Of a stretch of 64,000 nt of DNA, positions 17,131 to 24,696 are shown one piece after another; the stretch's first letter is position 1, and the number at the start of each line of letters is the position of its first letter. Below the pieces are notes generated by a model. The model saw nothing but the letters and a program-made list of their open reading frames with translations. It was not told where the DNA came from and did not search any database. The position numbers were made by a program, and so were the translations under genes. The stretch lies in contig JACPNQ010000037.1 in the NCBI GenBank assembly GCA_016185425.1, forward strand, positions 1 through 64,000. Direction: 5' to 3'. This DNA is from Acidobacteriota bacterium. Lineage in GTDB: Bacteria; Acidobacteriota; Terriglobia; Bryobacterales; Bryobacteraceae.

Positions 17131-17158
17131 ACCCAAACGGAAGCAATTAGGTGACCGT

Positions 17159-18301
17159 TCAGCCAATGGCGGCGAGGACGGAAGGGAAGTTGGAGCGCAG
17201 GTGATTGAGGATGCTGGCGATCTGGGTGCCGATGTTTACGTAAAGCGTGGATTTGTTGAAGTATTTGACGTTTTCCGCCAGGACGGAGCCCCGGTGGAGG
17301 GCGACGACGCTCCATTCGTCATTGAACACGGGAGAGCCGGAGGAGCCGAACTTGGTATCGGTGAGGTAACAGACATCGTCGTTGGTTGTTTGCGTTACCA
17401 GGTTGTTGCGGATGGCGATCATCTTGGGGCCGCCATCGGGATGCTGAATGATGTTGACGGGGATGTTGTCGCGGGTTTTATCGAACTGCGCGGCGAGACG
17501 GCGGAGCGGAAGGCGGTTGTGCGCGGCGGCTGTGTGGAGGATGGCGTAATCGAGTTTGGCGTCCGCGGCGACGACGGCGGTGGCGGAGAACGATTCACCG
17601 GCGGCGTTGCCGTCATCGTAATCGAAGCGGATGGTCGCGTTGGCGCCTTGCTTGTCGAAGTCCGCGGCGGAGGCCGGCGGCAGGCCCTGCGCGCGCGCAT
17701 TGACGACGTGGTGATTGGTGATGATGTAGTCGCCCGAGAGGACCCAGCCGGTGCCGTTGAATGTGGATTGCGCGCCTCCGGCGGCGAGGACCGGCGCGCC
17801 GGATTCGAAGACGGGAATGGAAACGCGCGCGACGGAGCGGCCGACAATGGCGCCGGCGGCGAGGAAGGAGTAGGGAATGATGGTGTTCTCGAAGAGAACG
17901 GCTTCCTTGAGCTCGGGGAGGGGAAGCGTCGTATCGCCGAATTTGAGCGCGGGCGAATCGGACGGCGGGAGGGATAGAAGCGGTTCACCGGCGGCGCGCG
18001 AGGAGACGATATCGGCCCAGCGGCGGAAGTCCGGGCCTTGCTGGAAGGATTTGGTGAGGCTGGCGGCGTTCTTCAGCCAGGTAAGGAGCGGGATGGAGCC
18101 GTCGGCGAGGCGCTCATGATCGGCGACCCAGCGGAAGTCGACGCGAAGCTGGATGGCGGGCGGGTTGTTGATATTGATAAAGCCCAGGGCGTTCGGATCG
18201 ATGCCGTCGAGGAGCTGTTCCCGGATGCCGGGCGTGGAGAGGCGAGCCTCGGCGGCGAGGTCGCGGATTTCTTCGAACTCGGCGGGAGAGAGAAGGGTCA
18301 T
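17159..18301 (-). CDS. Trypsin-like serine protease with N-terminal effector-associated-like domain
   Basis: Residues 1-90 (LSPAEFEEIRDLAAEARLSTPGIREQLLDGI...) form a small helical domain resembling EAD1-type adaptors, which link effectors to NTPases. From about residue 165 there is a chymotrypsin-fold protease: NGTGWVLSGDYIITNHHVV with His198, AKLDYAILH with Asp251, and FGSSGSPVF with Ser321. The triad is complete, so activity is expected. There is no signal peptide, so it works in the cytoplasm. Its start overlaps the end of the STAND NTPase gene by four bases. The layout suggests that NTPase activation would bring the protease to its target. The EAD call is by pattern only; the protease call is sure. 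Confidence 0.85.
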   Translation of the reverse strand: MTLLSPAEFEEIRDLAAEARLSTPGIREQLLDGIDPNALGFININNPPAIQLRVDFRWVADHERLADGSIPLLTWLKNAASLTKSFQQGPDFRRWADIVSSRAAGEPLLSLPPSDSPALKFGDTTLPLPELKEAVLFENTIIPYSFLAAGAIVGRSVARVSIPVFESGAPVLAAGGAQSTFNGTGWVLSGDYIITNHHVVNARAQGLPPASAADFDKQGANATIRFDYDDGNAAGESFSATAVVAADAKLDYAILHTAAAHNRLPLRRLAAQFDKTRDNIPVNIIQHPDGGPKMIAIRNNLVTQTTNDDVCYLTDTKFGSSGSPVFNDEWSVVALHRGSVLAENVKYFNKSTLYVNIGTQIASILNHLRSNFPSVLAAIG

Positions 18302-20997
18302 AAGAGCGTACTGGGGAGGAGCCAGCGGCGGACGATGGCCATGAGCTGAGCGCTGCCAGGCGCTTCCTGGATGATGAGTTTCATGATGTCCAGCAGCTCG
18401 GTTTGCGTGGGAGAGACGCTGACGGAAAGGCGTTCGAGCGCGGTGAGGAGGAGGTCTTGCGGGATGTCCTGGCCGAGAGACTGCAGGGCCGAGCGCACAT
18501 ACCGGGCGGACTCATTCCAATCCGGCGCGGGAAGGCGGCGGAGCGCATCGGCGAGAAGGACGGCCGATTCCGGCGAGGACGAGTACATACGATAAGACGA
18601 CGCGGCGAAGAGGGATTCGCGAGGGCGATCGATCTCGCGCGCGAGGCGTTCCGCGTCGAGGAAGGCGCGGCAGGCTTCGTCGATGCGCTTGACGGAACCA
18701 TAGGTGTGGCCAAGGAGGTGAAGCAGCGTGAAGACGGCGCGCTTATCGCCGGCGACGGACATCGATTCGATGCCGCGCAGAAGCTCCGAGATGGCGAGCG
18801 CCGGCTGATTGTGTGCGATATGAAGCTGCGCGGCGGCGTGGAAGAGCGGGCTGCGCGGCGAGCGTTCGACGCGTTCATCGAGGAAGACCAGGAGAGCTTC
18901 GTAGGGCTGGTTGCTTGCAATGCCCTCCTGGATCTTGCGCTCGGTGATGCGTTCCCAGTCTTCGAGGCTGGCGTCGCGGGCGAGCTGTGTTTCGTTGGGA
19001 AGTTTGAGTCCGGTGTAGGAAGCAAGAGTTAGCTGCACGGCGGCGGGAAATTCGGGAATCGCATCTTCAAGGAAGACGCCCGCCTCCTGCATCCAGCGTT
19101 CGGTGAAGACCTGGTGACGATCCTGGCCGAGCTTCAGGCGATGGTAGATTTCCTCGGCGCGGTCCTCCGGCGTGCCGCCATGCTGGAGGTAGTAATCCAC
19201 CGCGCCGCCGTGGATTTTTTCGACTTGAGCGGGGCGTTCGCGCTCAATGAGGGCGAGCATGACGCGGCGCAGATCGTTGTTGGGGCGAACGGCGCCTGCG
19301 CCGCGGGATTCAACGAGAGAGAACTCTTTGCGGAGCTCAGTGAAGAGGCCTTGCGCGGCGTCGTCCTGCGCCTGCGGATCCGTGGGGAAATTGAGGCGGC
19401 AGGGGCCGGCGAGGACGAAGCGGATGAGATCCGGCGTGAGGCGGCGAAGGACGAGGCCGGGGTGGGCGAGTTTGCGCAGCTCGGGGTTGGCGATGTGGCC
19501 GAGGATGCGCTGATAGAGCTGGCCCTGGACGACGGTTTCGTTGGCGGAGAAGATGAGCCAGGAACGGGTTTGCAGGTTCGCAAAGCCGGTGCGGGCATCG
19601 GCGGATTCACCGCGGCGGAAGGCCTGCGCGGCGAGTTTGAGGCTGAGCGGGGAGCCGCCAAGCTGGCGCGCGAGCGCGGCGGCGACGTCCGGCGGCGCGA
19701 CGCCCTGCTTGAGGAGATAGGACGTGGCCGCGCCTTGGTCGAACTCCTTAATTTCGAGGCGCTGGAAGGCCTTGGCCATGTCCTCGCCGAAGCTTTGATC
19801 GAGCGCGCGGCCGCAGATGACGGGGCGGAGGGCGGGATAGATGGATTGCAGGAGATCGACGAGGCGGAATATCTGGCTGATAGCGAGGCGATTTCGTGTG
19901 ACGACCTCCTCAAAGGTGTCGAACGCCAGGAGGAAGGGAGGCGGATCGGATGCGTTGGGGCCGTTAACAGCGGCGATGAGGCGCGGGAACCAGTTCTCCC
20001 AGAAGCGGAGAGATTGCTGGAAGTCGGCGATGTTGGCGCGTTCGGAGTCGAGGGGAGTGTCGGGAGCGGGGTTATCGGCCGTGTCGCCGGCGACCATCTC
20101 CTGATAGAGGACGGCGGCCGCGGGGTACTGCATGGCAAGCTGGCGCGCGGCCTCCATGCAGAGAGTCTCGGAACGGATGAGGCTATAGGCGGAGTTATCG
20201 AAGTCGATGTAGACGATGGGGAACTGGCGGAAGGCGAGGCGTGCGCCTTCCTGAATAAGGATAAAGCGGGCAATGAGGCTGGACTTGCCGACGCCACCCA
20301 TGCCGTAGACGATGAGTGCGCCGCGCTTGGGCTGCAGGAGCCAGCCGCGGAAGATGACGGTGGTGTTTTCGAGGGCGGAGGAGGTTTCGCGAATGCCGGC
20401 GAAGTCGTTGAGGACCTGCAACTCCACCTCACGGCCGACGAAGCCATCGCGCGCCAGACCTTCGAACGGCGCGAGGAAGCGGGCGCGGCTGAGGCGGCGG
20501 GCGAGCTCCGCCGGGTCGGGCACGGCGGTGAGCAGGCCGTCGAGCCATTGCGTGGCCTGGAGCGCCGCGGCGAGCTGTTCGGGTGTGCTGAAGAAGGCGT
20601 AGTCCCACTGGCCGCGGATGATGGACGAATAGATTTGCTGCGGCGAATTGGCGACGGAGGCGGGATTTGCATCCAGCGCGCCTGTGATGGAGCCGGTAGC
20701 GGCGAGGGCCCGGAGGAGCGCGCGGCGCGTGTCGTTGCGGAGGCTCCAGCGCCTGGCGCCGTCGCGAACGATGACTTGCGAAACAGGTGTAAGGGAGGCG
20801 GAAGTCTGGCCGGGCCCGGGCGTGCCGTACGGATTGAGCCTGGCGGGATCGAAATCGACCTGGACGGCGGCCGCGGCGAGATAGGGATCGACTTGCGAGG
20901 ACTGGGTGGAGCGCTTGGCGGCGCGGGCATCGCGGCGCGCCTGGAGCTTTTCCTGCAGATCCTGGGTCTCCGGGTCGCTATTTGGCGGTGAGTACAT
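18298..20997 (-). CDS. STAND-type NTPase with TPR-like C-terminal region
   Basis: The protein (899 residues) has an N-terminal helical module (about residues 75-175; RRWSLRNDTRRALLRALAATGSI), then GREVELQVL and a P-loop GMGGVGKSSL at residues 232-241. A Walker B strand FLLAFDTFEE (355-364) and a sensor-like RPVICGRALD follow. After a winged-helix-like part, residues 640-880 look like TPR helices, e.g. PLFHAAAQLHIAHNQPALAISELL and AVFTLLHLLGHTYGSVKRIDEACRAF. STAND NTPases are molecular switches that oligomerise upon ligand sensing and recruit effectors. ATG 20997 is chosen because it starts after a run of unlike sequence and overlaps the preceding gene by 20 bases. The end overlaps the protease gene by four. 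Confidence 0.82.
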   Translation of the reverse strand: MYSPPNSDPETQDLQEKLQARRDARAAKRSTQSSQVDPYLAAAAVQVDFDPARLNPYGTPGPGQTSASLTPVSQVIVRDGARRWSLRNDTRRALLRALAATGSITGALDANPASVANSPQQIYSSIIRGQWDYAFFSTPEQLAAALQATQWLDGLLTAVPDPAELARRLSRARFLAPFEGLARDGFVGREVELQVLNDFAGIRETSSALENTTVIFRGWLLQPKRGALIVYGMGGVGKSSLIARFILIQEGARLAFRQFPIVYIDFDNSAYSLIRSETLCMEAARQLAMQYPAAAVLYQEMVAGDTADNPAPDTPLDSERANIADFQQSLRFWENWFPRLIAAVNGPNASDPPPFLLAFDTFEEVVTRNRLAISQIFRLVDLLQSIYPALRPVICGRALDQSFGEDMAKAFQRLEIKEFDQGAATSYLLKQGVAPPDVAAALARQLGGSPLSLKLAAQAFRRGESADARTGFANLQTRSWLIFSANETVVQGQLYQRILGHIANPELRKLAHPGLVLRRLTPDLIRFVLAGPCRLNFPTDPQAQDDAAQGLFTELRKEFSLVESRGAGAVRPNNDLRRVMLALIERERPAQVEKIHGGAVDYYLQHGGTPEDRAEEIYHRLKLGQDRHQVFTERWMQEAGVFLEDAIPEFPAAVQLTLASYTGLKLPNETQLARDASLEDWERITERKIQEGIASNQPYEALLVFLDERVERSPRSPLFHAAAQLHIAHNQPALAISELLRGIESMSVAGDKRAVFTLLHLLGHTYGSVKRIDEACRAFLDAERLAREIDRPRESLFAASSYRMYSSSPESAVLLADALRRLPAPDWNESARYVRSALQSLGQDIPQDLLLTALERLSVSVSPTQTELLDIMKLIIQEAPGSAQLMAIVRRWLLPSTLL

Positions 20998-22033
20998 CGG
21001 TGTCGTCCTCGATCGCTTCGCAGAGGGTTTGCAGGAATGCATCGTCGGCCACGTCGCGGAGTTCCTGGACGGTAGCGTCACGGGCGGTGAGCGCGGCGGG
21101 TTGTTTGGCGGGCGGGAGAGTATCGGCGAGGCGATCGTAGTAGGTTCTGACGAGCTTAATCCAGTCGGCCTTGTCTTTGGGGATGAGCTCCTCGGTTTGG
21201 AGGCGGCGGAGGTCGTGGGGGAGCTGGGATTTGTAGTTGATGAGGACGAGGCGGATGGACGAGCGGCCGAGGCCGTTGGCGATTTGCAGGGCGAGCTGGC
21301 GGATAAATTCCTTGGTGTCGTCCGGCAGGGAGGCGTCGTCGAAGTTGTCGAGGACGAACCACCAGTTGGAGGGCTTGGTGCGTAGGGCTAAGTTGAGGAC
21401 CCAGTCGGCGAGGAGCGTGCCCTTGCGGAGCGGGGTTTCGTTGGTGAGTCTGGGGGGATTTTCCGGCGCGCAGCCCATGCGGGAGATGAGTGTTTCGGCG
21501 ACGACCTCGGCGGGCGTGGCGGGGCCGGGGTTCTCCATTTTGATTGGGACGAGTCCGCTGCTTTGCAGGTGGAGAAATTTGAGGAAGCGGAAGCTGTGGC
21601 TCTTGCCGGACTTCGGTTCGCCGTTGATGCGAAGGACGCATTGGCCGTTGGGCTGGAGGATCTGCGGCACGAGTGTGCGCAGGTTATCGCGGCCAAGGAA
21701 GAGTGTGCCACCGTCGAGGATTTCGGCTGTGTAGGGATTGGGCGGGAGAGGAACGGAGCGGAGACGTTTGACGATGGCGGGGACGCTGGGGTCGAGGGTG
21801 CGGACGATGGAGATGAGATCGATCAGCGGGTGATCGCCCTGGCGGCGCCACGGCTCGTTTTCGCAGGTGAGGATGGTGACCTTGGTATATTCCTCGGGGT
21901 TGGCGGCGAAGGGGATTTTCGCGGCGAGTGTGGCGCCGATTTCGGCCTGGAGCGCGGGGAGGGGGTTCGGTGTGTTGAAGACGTTATCACGAAGGAGGCG
22001 GATGACGACTTCGCGTTCAGTGCTTTCTAACAT
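20978..22033 (-). CDS. P-loop NTPase of the protease-lipase operon
   Basis: The 351-residue protein has a P-loop GEPKSGKSHS (residues 138-147) and a Walker B WWFVLDNFDD (224-233), with a likely sensor strand IRLVLINYKS near residue 260. It is smaller than the neighbouring STAND protein and has a separate N-terminal domain of about 100 residues (MLESTEREVVIRLLRDNVFNTP..., then KVTILTCENEPWRRQGDHPLIDLISIV) that I do not recognise, possibly an adaptor. The first domain may pair with one of the effectors. It lies 27 bases after the trypsin-lipase gene and overlaps the STAND gene by 20 bases, so it is certainly cotranscribed. The exact ATPase clade is unsure. Confidence 0.75.
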   Translation of the reverse strand: MLESTEREVVIRLLRDNVFNTPNPLPALQAEIGATLAAKIPFAANPEEYTKVTILTCENEPWRRQGDHPLIDLISIVRTLDPSVPAIVKRLRSVPLPPNPYTAEILDGGTLFLGRDNLRTLVPQILQPNGQCVLRINGEPKSGKSHSFRFLKFLHLQSSGLVPIKMENPGPATPAEVVAETLISRMGCAPENPPRLTNETPLRKGTLLADWVLNLALRTKPSNWWFVLDNFDDASLPDDTKEFIRQLALQIANGLGRSSIRLVLINYKSQLPHDLRRLQTEELIPKDKADWIKLVRTYYDRLADTLPPAKQPAALTARDATVQELRDVADDAFLQTLCEAIEDDTDVLTAK

Positions 22034-22038
22034 AGGCG

Positions 22039-22066
22039 TTCCATCGCTAGACTTCCATCGCTAGAC
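22039..22066. repeat. Tandem 14-bp duplication at the trypsin-lipase gene end
   Basis: TTCCATCGCTAGAC occurs twice, at 22039-22052 and 22053-22066, directly joined. The second copy includes the stop codon (CTA on the plus strand, 22061-22063) of the trypsin-lipase gene. The first copy makes up about half of the 27-base spacer to the next gene. It looks like a recent duplication that lengthened the spacer without breaking either gene. Confidence 0.85.
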
Positions 22067-24493
22067 TGCGGGCGGCAGTGTCAGGCCGGGTTTGAAGAGC
22101 CATTCGATATCGGATTCGCGAATTTGGCGGGCGGCGAATCGTTCGCGGAGCGGCGGGACGGTGGCCTCGATGGCGCCCTCCTGAAAGAGCGGGGCCTCCT
22201 GTGGAGGGAAGACGCGGTCGAGGTCGGCCGGGCGGACGGGCTGCAGGCTGCAGGCGCCGGTGCGGGCAAGGTCCATCACGGCCTGGATGGCGAGCGGGTC
22301 CTTGGGGATGGCGGCATGGTCGAAATCGACGTGAAACGCCGGGAGGCCGTTGAGTACGGCGGCACGGCCGGGGACGGTCCCATCGCCGGCGGCCGTGGCG
22401 GGGGCGTCGTGGATCGTGCCGTTGTTGAACGATGAGGCGCCGACAGTGGGGATGCGGAGAGAGACGAGGAGCGTGGCGCGCTCCAGGAGCGGACTCTGCG
22501 CGATGGCGGATTTGAGGTTGCGGCTATGGTCCAGCCAGAACTGGCGAGGGCTGGGGATGTCAGCGGGCCAGACGCCCGTGGTGTAACTGGCGGCGGCGTC
22601 GGCGAAGATGGACGGATTGGGGAGCATGTCGATCAAGCCGGGAAGCGTGACTGCCAGGCGGCGCATATCATCGACGCTCACGCGCGCCGATACCATGGCG
22701 AGTTTCTTGAGTAAATCATACGTGCCGATGAACGCCTGCAACGGGCAATAGCTGCCGCCCAGCGGAACACCCATAAAAATGGCCTTTTGGATGGTGTCCC
22801 GCCACTCGGGGTGACGCTGGGCGTACATCGATACCACCAGGCCTCCCATAGAATGGGCAACTATTAACAGACGGCGGTTGGGATTCTGTTGTTTTAGTGT
22901 AAGTAAGAAATTATGTAGCTGGTCGGCTAACTTATCGATACTTAGACGCCAATCGTAACTATAGTTATGGACGACGAAACGGCTTTTGCGCCAGGCGTGC
23001 TCCGCCGGCATGTAGAAGAGCTGCATCATGCCGTCGGACTCGAGGCCGCGGCCGGAGAGCGCGGTTTCGCCGTCGGATTGCAGAGAGAGATCGTTGGCCA
23101 CGTTGAAGAGAACGATTTCCGCGGGATTGAGCCACACGCGATGGCGCAGGAAGCCGGGGCGCGCGAGGTGGCCGCCCATAATGCCGTGGATCCAGACGAT
23201 TTCGGGGAGATCGGGATCGGGCGGGGGATCGAAGAGGTCGAAGATGCCCTCGTTGACGGCGGGAGGGGTGAGGTCACGGACGACCTGTTCCGCACGCGGT
23301 GCGGTGAGCGTGGCGCGGATGGCGGCTTCGGCGGCGGCGTGGTTATTGGCGAGGGCTTCCACTTTTTCTTCGGTGGTGGACTTCTCGTACCAGTCGGGCG
23401 GGTAGGGCGTGCCCTCTATGACGGTGACGGGCGCCGTTTCGGCGGGGACGGTGGTGAGGAGATTCCAGACGGATTCAACTTGCGGATCGGGAGCGGCGGC
23501 GGGGCGGGCGTCGAACTTGATACCGGCGTCGACGATGCGAGAATCGCGGGCGAGCTCCCAGGCGGGGACGGCGAAGTTGGCCTGCAACTCAATGCCCGCG
23601 AAATGGAGGCCGAGGACGAGGCCGGAGACGGGGTCGATGACGGCCGAGCCGGAGTTGCCGCCGAGGGTGGAGCAGTCATGGGCGAGGGCTTCGACCGTGC
23701 GGCCGTAGGAGTCGATCTGCCGGAAGCCCATGGTGAAGCCGGGAAGCAGGCGCTTTTTCTGGAATACGCCATGGAACATTTTGAGCTGCGTGGGGATGTC
23801 GCCGCGGGAATCCATGGCGGGATAGCCGATGACGGCGACGGTGCGTTTGGCGAGGTTGTCCGGGGAGGCGGAGGCGAGGTTGAGCGGGGCGAGTCCGGGA
23901 GGAACACCGTCGACCTGGAGGATGGCGGCGTCCCAATAGGGGTGCACCATTTTGACCGATCGGACGGTGAGGAAGACGGGAGCGGAGGGAACGATTTCCT
24001 GCTTGAGATCGAGGCGGGCGGAACGGCCGGGGATGAAGGTGAGGTTTTGGATGCCGAGCGAAGAGGTGACGAGCTCGGCGACATGGCGATTGGTGAGGAT
24101 GAGATTGGGCGCGACGAGGAAGCCGGTGCCGCCGTAGGGCACGCCGGGCAGGCCGCCGACCTCCAGGCGGCCGATGGCCTGGATGGCATTGTTGACGTTT
24201 TGACTCTGCGTGTTGAGGAGCTCCCACGGGGCGGGGAGAGGCTGGAAGGTACCGGCGAGGATGTCGTAAACAGGGCGCAGGAAGGGGACGACGATGGCTT
24301 CCATGACGACCTGGTGCTCGGCGGTGAGGGGCGTGCCGGAACGGACGTTTTCGGCGGCGCGGAGGGCGGATGCGGTGAGTTCGGGTGTGGCAACCGATTC
24401 CTGAAACCCGGGTGCGTTTTCCAGCACAGCGGGCGGCATGTCCTCCAGCAGACGGCGCAAATATTCCGTGCGAGAGGGTACAGAGTCAGCCAT
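22061..24493 (-). CDS. Fusion of trypsin-like serine protease and LCAT/PGAP1-like lipase
   Basis: The 810-residue protein has three parts. Residues 1-90 are a helical leader of unknown type. Residues 110-310 are a trypsin-fold protease with LTNRHV (His137), YWDAAILQ (Asp188) and STLGGNSGSAVI (Ser281). Residues 425-740 are an alpha/beta hydrolase with IVWIHGIMGG (oxyanion loop), LLIVAHSMGGLVVSMY (Ser548), AAGDGTVP (Asp704) and VDFDHAAI (His726), like LCAT/PGAP1-type lipases. A C-terminal ~70 residues (ERFAARQIRESDIEWLF) may be an adaptor. Both triads are complete. No signal peptide is seen, so it should be cytoplasmic. It is the first gene of the five-gene operon. The lipase part includes a cluster of rare codons around residues 505-555. 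Confidence 0.85.
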   Translation of the reverse strand: MADSVPSRTEYLRRLLEDMPPAVLENAPGFQESVATPELTASALRAAENVRSGTPLTAEHQVVMEAIVVPFLRPVYDILAGTFQPLPAPWELLNTQSQNVNNAIQAIGRLEVGGLPGVPYGGTGFLVAPNLILTNRHVAELVTSSLGIQNLTFIPGRSARLDLKQEIVPSAPVFLTVRSVKMVHPYWDAAILQVDGVPPGLAPLNLASASPDNLAKRTVAVIGYPAMDSRGDIPTQLKMFHGVFQKKRLLPGFTMGFRQIDSYGRTVEALAHDCSTLGGNSGSAVIDPVSGLVLGLHFAGIELQANFAVPAWELARDSRIVDAGIKFDARPAAAPDPQVESVWNLLTTVPAETAPVTVIEGTPYPPDWYEKSTTEEKVEALANNHAAAEAAIRATLTAPRAEQVVRDLTPPAVNEGIFDLFDPPPDPDLPEIVWIHGIMGGHLARPGFLRHRVWLNPAEIVLFNVANDLSLQSDGETALSGRGLESDGMMQLFYMPAEHAWRKSRFVVHNYSYDWRLSIDKLADQLHNFLLTLKQQNPNRRLLIVAHSMGGLVVSMYAQRHPEWRDTIQKAIFMGVPLGGSYCPLQAFIGTYDLLKKLAMVSARVSVDDMRRLAVTLPGLIDMLPNPSIFADAAASYTTGVWPADIPSPRQFWLDHSRNLKSAIAQSPLLERATLLVSLRIPTVGASSFNNGTIHDAPATAAGDGTVPGRAAVLNGLPAFHVDFDHAAIPKDPLAIQAVMDLARTGACSLQPVRPADLDRVFPPQEAPLFQEGAIEATVPPLRERFAARQIRESDIEWLFKPGLTLPPAV

Positions 24494-24494
24494 A

Positions 24495-24536
24495 TTGTCT
24501 AGTCCTCAAATCCGTATTTGGACTTGTCTAATATAA
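24495..24536 (-). promoter_or_regulatory. Palindrome flanked by direct repeats before the trypsin-lipase operon
   Basis: Just upstream of the operon start are two direct copies of TTGTCTA (24495-24501 and 24524-24530). Between them lies an imperfect palindrome, GTCCTCAAAT at 24502-24511 and ATTTGGAC at 24516-24523. An AT-rich stretch at 24529-24536 reads TTATATTA on the minus strand and could be a -10 element, placing the palindrome about at the transcript start. A repressor operator or an mRNA leader hairpin is possible. No protein is proposed. Confidence 0.4.
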
Positions 24537-24567
24537 CTAAGAGCGAGATGGCGTGGTGTATAGGGAC

Positions 24568-24597
24568 AAAAAAGCCGGCCGGACTGCTCCGGCCGGT
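24568..24597 (-). terminator. Rho-independent terminator of the giant secreted protein gene
   Basis: CCGGCCGGA at 24575-24583 pairs with TCCGGCCGG at 24588-24596 around a 4-base loop. On the minus strand it is followed directly by six T (24573-24568). It lies 100 bases after the stop of the giant gene, and before the operon promoter, so the two units are insulated. Confidence 0.85.
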
Positions 24598-24696
24598 GAA
24601 GGACTGAGTATAACTTCGGTCGTTTTAGAAATTGTTGAGGCGGGTAGTGGGGCGCCTGCGTTTGCTAGCTGGCCACCCCACCGCACCAAGGTTAGG

